64,000 bases of DNA from Cellulomonas sp. NS3 (GTDB taxonomy: Bacteria > Actinomycetota > Actinomycetes > Actinomycetales > Cellulomonadaceae): the NCBI RefSeq assembly GCF_024757985.1, contig NZ_CP103289.1, positions 2,790,001 through 2,854,000 on the forward strand. The letters run 5' to 3'. Shown in pieces: positions 52,319-60,279 of this stretch (position 1 is its first letter; every line of letters starts with the position of its first letter). The position numbers and the translations under genes were made by a program. The notes below the pieces were generated by a model that was not told where the DNA came from, did not search any database, and saw only the letters and a list, made by a program, of their open reading frames with translations.

Positions 52319-53677
52319 TCAGAGCGGGACGTCGACGAACGGCGGCACGTACCCGTCGCCGTCGGCCGCCGCAGCACCGGCCACGAGCGACGACCACGCC
52401 TCCCGTACCGGGACGCCCTGCTTCGCGGCGCGGCGGGCGACCTGACCGGTGAGCAGCGCGGCCGAGAACGACGTCCCGCCCCAGCGGCCCTGGCCGGAGA
52501 ACTCCTGCACCGTGCCGTCGTCGAGCTCGACCGGGCCGGTCAGGTAGGTGCTCAGCAGCCCCTCACCGGGAACCACGACGTCGATCCACGGTGAGTCCGG
52601 CGGCGTGAACGCCGTGAGCGTCGCCGAGCGGGTCTTCTTCTTCTTCGACTCGCGAGCCCGGGCCGAGCCGACCGCGACCACGTCGTCGAGCGCCGCCGGC
52701 CACGCGGGCTCGCGGGCGTCGACCCGCAGCGCGCCGTCCGGCCCGGTCCCCCCGACCTGCTGGGCGACGACGGGGTCCGCGTGGTTGCCGGCACACGCCA
52801 CGACGAGGACCTCGGGCGGGAGCCGGTCGACCGCCGTCGCGAGCGCGAGCGGCGGACGCGAGTCCGACGTGTAGCACACGAGCGAGAGGTTGAGGACGTC
52901 GATCCCGCTGCGCCCGAGCGCGACGATGCCGCGCGCCACGTCCCACGACGACGCCGCACCCCGGTCGTCGAGCACGCGCCGCACCCGGACCGTCGCGCCG
53001 GGCGCACGGTGCAGCACGAGCCCGGTCACGAACGTGGCGTGCCCAGCAGCCACGGGGAACGGCCCGTCGCCGGCCACCAGGTCGTCCGGCGGGTCCGCGA
53101 GGAAGCGACCCGCGAGCGCCGGGTGGGGGGACACCGCGGTGTCGAGCACGCCGACCCTGATCCCCGCGCCCCCGCGGCCCCCGAAGCGCACGGGCTGGTC
53201 GGTGCGCTCCGGTGGCGGGCCGCCGCCGTGCGAGACGGTCCCGCCGCCGTTCGTGACGAGCCCGACGAACCGGTTCTTGCCCATCGTCGGGAACCAGCCC
53301 GAGTACCGGTCGCGGAACGACGCCCGCAGCAGGGTCAGGAGCTCGTCGGCGTGGTCGGGCTCGAGCCCGCCGTCGACGGCCCGGCGCAGCGGCCTCGCGT
53401 ACCCCGGGTCGAGCCGCGGGACCGTGGCGTCGTCCTGCACGTCGTCGGGCCCGGAGTCCTGCGGCCGCTCGCGCCACCCGTCCAGCAGCCCCTCGAGGTG
53501 CTCGCGCGGGAACGCGAGGCGGCTCAGGCCCAGTGCCTCGTCGCTCTCGTACGCGTAGCCGGTCGCCCCCCAGCGGTCGAGCGTCGTGCGCACGAGCCCG
53601 TCGTGCTCGGCCGCGACGAGGAGGTCCGCGGTCGCGGACGGCGTCGCGGTGGCGCGCCTCGGGGTCTGCTCGGACAT
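52319..53677 (-). CDS. S8-family subtilisin-like protease, no signal peptide
   Basis: A 452-residue serine protease. The triad is visible: Asp in VGVLDTAVSPH, His in AAGHATFVTGLV and Ser in GGTSFSAALLTG, with the oxyanion Asn in VACAGNHADP. The N-terminal 165 residues are not the usual I9 propeptide. They end in a GWFPTMGKNRFVGLV segment and may be a regulatory or recognition domain. Without a signal peptide it should act in the cytosol. A KKKK insertion lies between the oxyanion and Ser motifs. It is divergent from the TPR-CHAT gene, with 146 bases between them, suggesting that the two proteases form one system. Confidence 0.9.
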   Translation of the reverse strand: MSEQTPRRATATPSATADLLVAAEHDGLVRTTLDRWGATGYAYESDEALGLSRLAFPREHLEGLLDGWRERPQDSGPDDVQDDATVPRLDPGYARPLRRAVDGGLEPDHADELLTLLRASFRDRYSGWFPTMGKNRFVGLVTNGGGTVSHGGGPPPERTDQPVRFGGRGGAGIRVGVLDTAVSPHPALAGRFLADPPDDLVAGDGPFPVAAGHATFVTGLVLHRAPGATVRVRRVLDDRGAASSWDVARGIVALGRSGIDVLNLSLVCYTSDSRPPLALATAVDRLPPEVLVVACAGNHADPVVAQQVGGTGPDGALRVDAREPAWPAALDDVVAVGSARARESKKKKTRSATLTAFTPPDSPWIDVVVPGEGLLSTYLTGPVELDDGTVQEFSGQGRWGGTSFSAALLTGQVARRAAKQGVPVREAWSSLVAGAAAADGDGYVPPFVDVPL

Positions 53678-53823
53678 GTGCGCCTCCGTGGCCGGCGGGA
53701 TCCTCCGTCAGTCTCCCAGCGGCACCCTCGCCCCGAAAGGCTCGCGGACTGCCCGTTGACGAAGCGCCCCGCACGCGCGACCGTCGGAGCAGGACGCGTG
53801 CGCAGCCAGGACGAGGCGGGGAC

Positions 53824-56559
53824 GTGACGGAGCTCAGGGTCGACGCCGACGAGGCGCTACGGCTCGCGGGGGTCGACCCCGCCGCCGCGGTCCTGCTCGC
53901 GGGCGACGTCGTCCCAGCGTCCCGGGCGGCGCGCGACTGGGCCGCGGCGTGCGTCGCGGAGCGGGCCCTGGGCGTCGCGGCGATGCAGCAGTCCCGGCTC
54001 GACGACGCGCTCGTCCACCTGCGCGCCGCGGTCCGGGCCGGGCACCGCGCCGCCGAGGCCGGGCTGACCGGTGAGGCCCGGATGAGCCTCGCGTCCGCGC
54101 TCATGCTCCGGGGCCAGCCCCGGCAGTCGGCGCAGGAGATCGGCCGCGCGCTCGCCGAGCTCGACGGCGTCGCGGCGGCCCGGGCGCTGACGCAGCGCGC
54201 CGCGATCTCGCAGGAGCTCGGCCGCCTCGACGACGCGTTGGACGACCTGCGGCGCGCCCTGCCGGTGCTGCGCCGGGCGGGGGACGTGCAGTGGGCGACG
54301 CGCGCGCTCTCGAACCGCGGGCTGCTGCACACCGCGCGGCGCGAGTTCGCCGCCGCGGAGTCCGACCTCGTCGCCGCGAGGCGCCTCTGCACGGAGCACG
54401 GCCTGCGGCTGCCCGGTGCGATCGTCGCGCACAACCTCGCGTGGGTGCACGCGCAGCGCGGCGACGTCCCGGCCGCGCTGCGGCACCTCGCCTCCGCCGA
54501 GACCGCCTTCACGGGGCTCGGGCTGGCGCCGGGGTCGATCCTCACGGACCGCGCCGAGCTGCTGCTCTCGGTGCGTCTCGTCGACGAGGCACGGGCGACC
54601 GCGGAGGCAGCGGTCGCCGCCGACGAGCGGGACGGGCGGCGCAACCACCTGCCGGAGGCCCGGCTGCTGCTCTCGACGATCGCGCTCGTCCAGGGCGACG
54701 CCGAGCGGGCCCGGGCGGCGGCCGAGACGGCGATGCACGACTTCGGCCGGATGGGCCGCACCGAGTGGACGACGCTCGCCCGGTACGCGCGCGTCCAGGC
54801 CCTCGTCGAGGCGGACCGCGCCGTGACGCCGGCGCAGGTGCGCCGGGTCGCGGAGGCGCTCGCGCAGTCGGGGTGGGCGGTCCCCGCGCTCGAGGCGCGC
54901 ATCCTCGCGGCCCGGCTCGCCCTGCGCCGCGGCGACGCCGCCGGTGCACGCCGCGACCTCGCCGAGGCCGGCCGGGCGCGCCGGGCGGGACCGGCGGACG
55001 CGCGCGCCCGGGCGTGGCTCGCCGAGGCGATGCTCCGCGAGCAGACGGGCAGCCGCCACGGTGCCGTCGCCGCGCTGCGCGCCGGCCTGCGGGTCGTCGA
55101 GGACCACCGTGCGACGCTCGGGGCGACCGAGCTGCGCGCGCACGTCACCGTCCACCGGGGCGCGATCGCCCGGATGGGCCTGCGCCTCGCGCTCGAGGAC
55201 CGCGACGCCCGGCACGTCCTGTGGTGGGCGGAGTGCAACCGTGCCACGGCGACCCTGCTGCGTCGCGTGCACCCGCCCGAGGACGCGGTGCTCGCCGACC
55301 TGCTCGCACAGCTGCGCGCGACCATGACCGCGATCGAGGAGCGGCGGACCGCCGGGGCCCCGACGTCGTCCACGGTGCAGCAGCAGGTCGTGCTCGAGCG
55401 CACGATCCGCGACCACTGCCGCGAGCTGCCCGGGCAGGGCGGCGACGCACCCGTGCGCCCGCGGCCGGTCGCCGAGCTGCAGCAGGCGCTGGGCGGTGCG
55501 GCGCTCGTCGAGTACGTCGAGCACGAGGGCCGGCTGCTCGCGGTCACGGTGAGCGCGGGCCACGTCCGGCTGCACGCGCTCGGGTCCGTCGAGGACGTCC
55601 GCGCGCAGGTCGAGCTCGTCGGCTTCGCGCTGCGGCGCCTCGCGGCGGGGACCGGGCGCCCGGCGAGCCTCGCGGCCGCCGAGACGGTGCTCGAGCGCGC
55701 CGGTGCGCGGCTCGACGCGCTCCTCGTGCTCCCGTTGCGGGGCACGGTCGGCGACCGTCCGCTCGTCGTCGTCCCGGTCGGCGTCCTGCAGCAGGTGCCC
55801 TGGTCGGTCCTCCCGTCGTGCCGGGGCCGTGCGGTGAGCGTGAGCCCGTCGGCGACGCTGTGGCACGCCGCAGCCGGGCGCGAGGCCCCTGCCGACGGCC
55901 GGGTGGTCGTCGTCGCCGGCCCGGGGCTGCCCGGTGCACGCGCCGAGGCGGACGCGGTCGCGGCCGGGTACCCGGGCGCGCGTCTGCTCGTCGGCCCGGA
56001 CGCCGCCGCCGCCCCCGTCGGGGAGGCCCTCGACGGAGCAGCACTCGTGCACCTCGCCGCGCACGGGCGGCTGCGCTCCGACAACCCGATGTTCTCCGCG
56101 CTCACGCTCGCCGACGGACCGTTCACGGTGCACGACCTCGAGCGCGTCCCGCGCGCGCCGCACCACGTCGTGCTCGCCGCGTGCGACACGGCCCGCTCCG
56201 AGGTCGTAGGGGGCGGGGAGATCCTCGGGTTCACCGCGGCGCTGCTCGCCGGGGGGACGGCGACGCTCGTCGCCCCGGTGGTCCCCGTCGCCGATGCCCA
56301 GACCGTCGCGCTCGTCGTCGCCTACCACCGCGAGCTCGGCCGGGGCCGGACCCCCGCCGACGCGCTCGCGCACGCCCAGCTCGCGCTCGCCGGTGCGGAC
56401 CCGCAGTCCCGGGCGGCGGCCGCCGGCTTCGTCGTGCTCGGCCACGGCGACCGCCCGGCGTCGGCGTCACCCGGACCGACGCCCGCCCGGGCCCCGGCGC
56501 TGGAGCCGGCCGACGCGGTGCCGGGGCGCACGCCCGTCGCCGCGGCCTTGCCCGCATGA
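53824..56559 (+). CDS. TPR-CHAT caspase-like protease
   Basis: A 911-residue cytosolic protein. The first 560 residues are alpha-helical TPR-like repeats (for example AEAGLTGEARMSLASALMLR and GDVPAALRHLASAETAF). The last 300 form a CHAT domain of the caspase/separase clan. The catalytic dyad is His747 in VHLAAHGRLRSDNPMFSAL and Cys787 in VVLAACDTARSE, followed by GEILGFTAALLAGG, all typical of active CHAT. The C-terminal 40 residues are Pro/Ala-rich. The start is GTG 53824 after GAGGCGGGG. It is flanked by a divergent subtilase and, downstream, by an unknown 156-residue gene and an ECF sigma gene. TPR-CHAT proteins elsewhere cleave partner proteins when a sensor is triggered. Confidence 0.92.
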   Translation: MTELRVDADEALRLAGVDPAAAVLLAGDVVPASRAARDWAAACVAERALGVAAMQQSRLDDALVHLRAAVRAGHRAAEAGLTGEARMSLASALMLRGQPRQSAQEIGRALAELDGVAAARALTQRAAISQELGRLDDALDDLRRALPVLRRAGDVQWATRALSNRGLLHTARREFAAAESDLVAARRLCTEHGLRLPGAIVAHNLAWVHAQRGDVPAALRHLASAETAFTGLGLAPGSILTDRAELLLSVRLVDEARATAEAAVAADERDGRRNHLPEARLLLSTIALVQGDAERARAAAETAMHDFGRMGRTEWTTLARYARVQALVEADRAVTPAQVRRVAEALAQSGWAVPALEARILAARLALRRGDAAGARRDLAEAGRARRAGPADARARAWLAEAMLREQTGSRHGAVAALRAGLRVVEDHRATLGATELRAHVTVHRGAIARMGLRLALEDRDARHVLWWAECNRATATLLRRVHPPEDAVLADLLAQLRATMTAIEERRTAGAPTSSTVQQQVVLERTIRDHCRELPGQGGDAPVRPRPVAELQQALGGAALVEYVEHEGRLLAVTVSAGHVRLHALGSVEDVRAQVELVGFALRRLAAGTGRPASLAAAETVLERAGARLDALLVLPLRGTVGDRPLVVVPVGVLQQVPWSVLPSCRGRAVSVSPSATLWHAAAGREAPADGRVVVVAGPGLPGARAEADAVAAGYPGARLLVGPDAAAAPVGEALDGAALVHLAAHGRLRSDNPMFSALTLADGPFTVHDLERVPRAPHHVVLAACDTARSEVVGGGEILGFTAALLAGGTATLVAPVVPVADAQTVALVVAYHRELGRGRTPADALAHAQLALAGADPQSRAAAAGFVVLGHGDRPASASPGPTPARAPALEPADAVPGRTPVAAALPA

Positions 56560-56746
56560 GCACCCCGCGCCGCCCCGACGGGCACGGCCGTCGACCCGGT
56601 GTATCAGGGCGCCGGGTCGCGGCTCCCCCGGGTGGTGCACCTGCACCCGGGGACGCGCAGAGCGCACCGCGGTGGGACGCTGGGACCGGGGCTCCGGCAC
56701 CGGCGGCGCACCGCCGGCCCCCGCGGACGAGTGGACGGTGACGGTC

Positions 56747-57217
56747 ATGACGCAGCCACGATGGACCGACGACGACGAGCTCCTCGCGGACCTGCGCAGC
56801 GCCCTGGGCGGGGGCGCACCGGTGGGCGAGGGCGCACCGGTGAGCGCGCGCGAGCTCGAGGCCGCCCGGGCCGCGTACACCTGGCGGACCGTGGACGCCG
56901 AGCTCGCGACCCTGAGCTACGACTCGCTGCTCGACGACCGCGTCCTGGTGCGCGGGGCGGCGGCCGCGCCGCGCAGCCTCGTGTTCGACGCCGCGGACCT
57001 CACCGTCGAGCTCGAGGTCACCGCGGGCCGGCTCGTGGGCCAGCTCGTGCCGCCCGGCCCCGGCGAGGTGGTGCTCGACACGCAGTCGGCGCAGGAGGGA
57101 CCCGTCGCCACGGACGACGCCGGCTGCTTCACGCTCTCCGCGCCCCCCGGCGCGCGCGTCCGGCTGCGCTGCACGACCCCGTCGGGAACCGTCGTGACCG
57201 ACTGGGTGCGTACCTAG
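56747..57217 (+). CDS. Unknown protein of the CHAT-sigma locus
   Basis: A 156-residue protein. The N-terminal third is acidic and helical (WTDDDELLADLRSALGG; ELEAARAAYTWRTVDAELA). A flexible Gly/Ala/Pro stretch splits it, and the C-terminal half is beta-rich (LTVELEVTAGRLVGQLVPPG...), like small transthyretin-type or carboxypeptidase-regulatory domains. No family can be named. It starts 187 bases after the CHAT gene, and its stop shares CTAG with the convergent sigma-factor stop. By position it could be an anti-sigma-like partner or a CHAT substrate; that is inference only. Confidence 0.75.
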   Translation: MTQPRWTDDDELLADLRSALGGGAPVGEGAPVSARELEAARAAYTWRTVDAELATLSYDSLLDDRVLVRGAAAAPRSLVFDAADLTVELEVTAGRLVGQLVPPGPGEVVLDTQSAQEGPVATDDAGCFTLSAPPGARVRLRCTTPSGTVVTDWVRT

Positions 57218-57807
57218 CCCTCGGGGGACGCCGCGATCCACGCGGCCACGGCCGGGTGCTCCCGGATGCGCTGCAGCGCACGCGCACGGGTCGGCCCGAT
57301 GCTGCCGACGGGGATGCCGAGCCGGGCGCTGATCTCCGCGTAGCTCGGCGGCGGGTCCTCCACCAGGACCAGGAGCAGCTCCCGGTGCTGCGCGGACAGC
57401 TCGGCGAACGCCCGCAGCAGGAGCTCGTGGCGACCGGCGTGGTCGAGGTCCTCGACGACCTCCTCGTCGAGGCGCGCGGTCGCCGGTGGCTCGTGGTCGA
57501 TCCCGGGCCCGAGCGGGTCGACCGGCTGGGTGCGCCGGCGGGCGCGCAGGAGCCGCAGGCACTCGTTGCGGGCCGTCGCGACGATCCAGCCCGGCAGCGC
57601 GGCCGGTTCACGCAGGTCGTCGAGGTGCTCGACGAGGCGCAGCCAGAGCGTCTGCACGACGTCCTCGACGTCCGAGCCCTGCAGGCGGTAGCGGCGCACG
57701 ATGCCGTGCACGAGCGGCGTGAACCGCACGACGAGGTCGTCCCACGCCGCCTGCTGCCCCCCGCGCGCCGCGAGGACGAGCTCCGCGACGGAGACGTCGT
57801 CCGCCAT
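57214..57807 (-). CDS. ECF-type RNA polymerase sigma factor
   Basis: A 197-residue sigma-70 family protein with only regions 2 and 4. Region 2 reads FTPLVHGIVRRYRLQGSDVE followed by DVVQTLWLRL, with GWIVATARNECLRLLRARRR at the end. Region 4 has PPSYAEISARLGIPVGSIG then PTRARALQRIR as the DNA-reading helix-turn-helix. The ATG at 57807 follows GGGAGG. No classical transmembrane anti-sigma gene is adjacent; instead it is convergent with the unknown gene of the CHAT locus. It may direct transcription of the protease genes. Confidence 0.92.
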   Translation of the reverse strand: MADDVSVAELVLAARGGQQAAWDDLVVRFTPLVHGIVRRYRLQGSDVEDVVQTLWLRLVEHLDDLREPAALPGWIVATARNECLRLLRARRRTQPVDPLGPGIDHEPPATARLDEEVVEDLDHAGRHELLLRAFAELSAQHRELLLVLVEDPPPSYAEISARLGIPVGSIGPTRARALQRIREHPAVAAWIAASPEG

Positions 57808-57965
57808 GGGCTGCCTCCCGGTCACCGGCGAGGACGGTACCGGCGCCGCGTCGCGCCGGGTCCTCCCGAGGCTACGCCGGTGCGCCGCCGGGGTGCGCCC
57901 CGGGTCAGGCGGTGCACCGCCGTCGTGCACCGCGGTCGGCGGTGCACGGCGGCGGGCGCCGCCGG

Positions 57966-58364
57966 TCAGGCCGTGCGCAGCGTGAGCCGCTCTCCGGCGA
58001 GCGCCTTGGTGAAGGGGCACAGCGCGGCGGCCTGCTCGAGCACGCGGTCCGCGGTGTCGGCCGGGAGGCCGGTCACCTCGAGCACGAACGAGGAGGTGTA
58101 CCCGGAGCCGTCGCCCGACTCGAGAGTGACCGTCGCCTCGACGTGGGCGTCGACGGCGGACGCGCCCTGCGAGCTCGCCGCGACCTGGAGCGCCTGGTGC
58201 AGGCAGCCTGCGAGCGCCGCGGCCATGAGGTGCTCGGGCGACGTCGCGCCGTCCGACCCGTCGGCGTCACCGGCGACGGCCAGGCCGACGTCGAGGCTGC
58301 CGTCGGGCGTGCTGACCCGGCTCGCCGATGCGGTGGCGCGTGCCTCGTGGACCTGCTGCGTCAT
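57966..58364 (-). CDS. OsmC/Ohr-family peroxide-reducing protein
   Basis: A 132-residue thiol peroxidase of the Ohr/OsmC fold that removes organic hydroperoxides. The two redox cysteines are in ALAGCLHQALQ and AAALCPFTKAL. The N-terminus (VSTPDGSLDVGLAVAGDADG) and SPEHLMAAA are standard. The ATG at 58364 starts the fold; the longer frame upstream is unlikely. Monocistronic; the sigma factor upstream on the same strand is 158 bases away from it and may not be linked. Confidence 0.9.
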   Translation of the reverse strand: MTQQVHEARATASASRVSTPDGSLDVGLAVAGDADGSDGATSPEHLMAAALAGCLHQALQVAASSQGASAVDAHVEATVTLESGDGSGYTSSFVLEVTGLPADTADRVLEQAAALCPFTKALAGERLTLRTA

Positions 58365-58470
58365 GGTGGTCTCGCTCTCGTCGTCGCGGGGCGTGCCGTG
58401 TGCCTCTACTGTCACCAGCGCGGGCGCGCCGCGCATCTCGGCCGCGCATCTCCGCCGCGCACCCCGCGGG

Positions 58471-59274
58471 TCACGCGAGCGAGAGCGCGAAGGACAGCAC
58501 GAAGCCGCCGGTCGTGCTGAGGGCGACGAGCGGGCCCCCGCGCTCGTACGCCTCCGGCATGAGCGTGTCGGCGAGGGACGCGAGCACCGCGCCCGCCGCG
58601 AACGCGAGGGGCAGCGAGATCGTCTCGGGGGACGTCTGCGAGAGCGGGCCGGCGCCGAGCACGACGGCGAGCGTCAGCAGCACCGCGCACACGACCCACA
58701 GCCCGACGACGTACCGGTGCGAGCGTCCCTGCGCCCGCATCGACGCGGCCCCCACGAGCGCCTCCGGGAAGTTCGACACGAAGATCGCCGCGAGCAGCGC
58801 GAGCCCGCCGGTGCCCTCGCCGAGGGACACGCCGAGCGCGAGGTTCTCGGGGACGCCGTCGAGCGTGACCGCAGCGAGCAGCGCGAGCCCGGCTGCCCCC
58901 TGCGTCGAGGCCGACGACGCGCGCCGGTCGGACGCGGCGGCGTCGAGGTCGAGCTTGTCGCTCGCCTCCTCGCCCTCCCGTGTCGCTGACCCGGCGCGCG
59001 CGGCCTTGTCGAGCTGCGCGCTGAGCACCGTGAACACGACCGCTCCGAGGACGAGGCCGGCCACGGCGCGCCAGAGGCCACCGCGCTCGTAGGACTCCTC
59101 GAAGAGCTCGAACGCGAGCGCCGTGATGAGCGCCCCGGCGGCGAACGCGAGCATCCCCGCGAGCACGCGCTTCGGCACGGTGACCCAGCCGCCGACGAGC
59201 GCCCCGATCACGAGCGCGCTCGAGGCCACGGCGCCGAACACCAGCGACTCGCCCATGTGCTCACTGAAGCGCAC
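58471..59274 (-). CDS. ZIP-family metal transporter
   Basis: A 267-residue inner-membrane protein with about eight helices. Helix 4 carries AAVTLDGVPENLALGVSLGE and helix 5 carries VSNFPEALVGAASM, the metal-binding pair of ZIP transporters, although the usual His in each (HNxPEG, HNIPEG-like) is replaced (DGVPEN, SNFPEA). A charged loop (about 90-120) separates the halves. The metal could be zinc or iron. The ATG at 59274 is used; an ATG six codons later is equally good. Confidence 0.83.
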   Translation of the reverse strand: MRFSEHMGESLVFGAVASSALVIGALVGGWVTVPKRVLAGMLAFAAGALITALAFELFEESYERGGLWRAVAGLVLGAVVFTVLSAQLDKAARAGSATREGEEASDKLDLDAAASDRRASSASTQGAAGLALLAAVTLDGVPENLALGVSLGEGTGGLALLAAIFVSNFPEALVGAASMRAQGRSHRYVVGLWVVCAVLLTLAVVLGAGPLSQTSPETISLPLAFAAGAVLASLADTLMPEAYERGGPLVALSTTGGFVLSFALSLA

Positions 59275-59303
59275 GGCCGCGCGCGTCGCCAGGGCTGGAG
59301 GCC

Positions 59304-59429
59304 GGCTCCCGCGGCGTCACGAGCGCAGCGGGTGGGGCTCCCCGGTTTCAGGCACGCGGCGGGCGCGGCTCCCGCGGCGTCAGGCACGCGGCGGGTGCGG
59401 CTCCCCGGCGTCAGCCGCGCGGCGGGTGC
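59304..59429. repeat. Tandem repeat of 31-32 bases, four copies
   Basis: Units starting GGCTCCC lie at 59304, 59336, 59367, 59399 and (partial) 59430. Each contains a GCGTCAG-like middle and GCGGCGGGTGC-like end. There are no unique spacers, so this is a minisatellite and not a CRISPR array. It lies between the ZIP start and the small CxxxxC ORF and slightly enters the latter. Confidence 0.8.
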
Positions 59430-59560
59430 GGCTCCGAGGCGGGAACCGCACAGACCCCGTCGACGCACGCCCCGGCGTCGTCGTCGCCGAGCGGCACGAG
59501 CGCGAGGCCCGGGAGGACCGGGAGCGGGACAGCGCGCAGGGCGGGCGACGCGTCGCTCAT
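59411..59560 (-). CDS. Small protein with CVDGVC motif
   Basis: A 49-residue ORF: MSDASPALRAVPLPVLPG, then a hydrophobic patch and DDDAGACVDGVCAVP with two cysteines four residues apart. Its ATG overlaps the DsbA-like stop (ATGA), so it would be translationally coupled. A thiol-disulfide or metal role beside an oxidoreductase is plausible but unproven. The 3' end runs into the tandem repeat. Confidence 0.5.
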   Translation of the reverse strand: MSDASPALRAVPLPVLPGLALVPLGDDDAGACVDGVCAVPASEPHPPRG

Positions 59561-60222
59561 CGCGCGACCGCCCGCTCGTCGCGCACGCGCTCGAGCGCGG
59601 AGAGGAACACGTCGGGGCTCTGCGCGCCGGACACCGCGTAGCGGCCGTCGACGACGTGGAACGGCACGCCGCGGATCCCGATCTCCTGCGCGGCGGCGAT
59701 GTCCTGCTGGACGGCGTCGGCGTACCGGCCCGACTCGAGCGCGGCCCGGGTCTCGCCCGCGTCCAGCCCCACCTCGGCGGCGAGCGCGACCAGCTCGTCG
59801 ACCCGCCCGACGTGCCGGCCCTCCTCGAAGTACGCCCGGAACAGCCGCTCGACGAGCGCGCCCTGGCGGTCGAGGGCCCGCGCGTGGTGGATCGCCTGGT
59901 GCGCGAGCAGCGTCTTGGTGTGCCGGAGCGCGTCGAAGTCGTACGCGAGCCCCTCGCCCGCGGCGAGCTCGGTCATCTGCGCGAGCATCTCCTCGACCTG
60001 CGCAGCCGGCAGCCCCTTGTGACCCGCGAGGAAGTCCACCTCGGTCCCCTCGAAGTCGACGGGGGTGTCGGGGGCGAGCTCGAACGCGTGGTACTCGACG
60101 AGCACCTCGCCGTCGAACTGCTCGATCGCCTTCTCGAGGCGCCGCTTGCCGATGTAGCACCACGGGCAGGCGATGTCGGACCAGACGTGGACGGTCACGG
60201 AATTGCTCACGACCGTCGTCAA
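59557..60222 (-). CDS. DsbA-family (FrnE-like) thiol oxidoreductase
   Basis: A 221-residue cytosolic thioredoxin-fold enzyme with the active site CPWC (Cys19, Cys22) near the N-terminus, a helical insertion, and the cis-Pro loop RGVPFHVVDGRYAVSGAQ. These proteins act as disulfide isomerases or 2-hydroxychromene-carboxylate-isomerase-like enzymes. There is no signal peptide. A later in-frame start would also keep CPWC. It is followed by the coupled small CVDGVC ORF. Confidence 0.9.
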   Translation of the reverse strand: MTTVVSNSVTVHVWSDIACPWCYIGKRRLEKAIEQFDGEVLVEYHAFELAPDTPVDFEGTEVDFLAGHKGLPAAQVEEMLAQMTELAAGEGLAYDFDALRHTKTLLAHQAIHHARALDRQGALVERLFRAYFEEGRHVGRVDELVALAAEVGLDAGETRAALESGRYADAVQQDIAAAQEIGIRGVPFHVVDGRYAVSGAQSPDVFLSALERVRDERAVAR

Positions 60223-60279
60223 CGCCGGGCGCGCGCCGCTATTCCCGCACGCCGCGAGCCCGAGGGCGCGCCGCGCCCG

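Noticed and set aside
53678-53823. Shared ECF promoter motif (ACCGTC) upstream of the CHAT and sigma genes
   Set aside because: A six-base match without a consistent -35 element or spacing is expected by chance at this GC content.
56556-56741. 61-codon ORF overlapping the CHAT stop by ATGA
   Set aside because: Pro/Arg/Gly-rich with no structure-like pattern; the ATGA overlap alone is weak evidence in GC-rich DNA.
52319-57807. Calling the CHAT locus a type III-E CRISPR system
   Set aside because: No gRAMP effector, CRISPR repeat or Csx30/Csx31-like protein is visible; only the TPR-CHAT and ECF sigma pairing is similar.
59304-59429. Possible CRISPR array
   Set aside because: Units of 31-32 bases follow each other directly with no unique spacers, and no cas gene is present.
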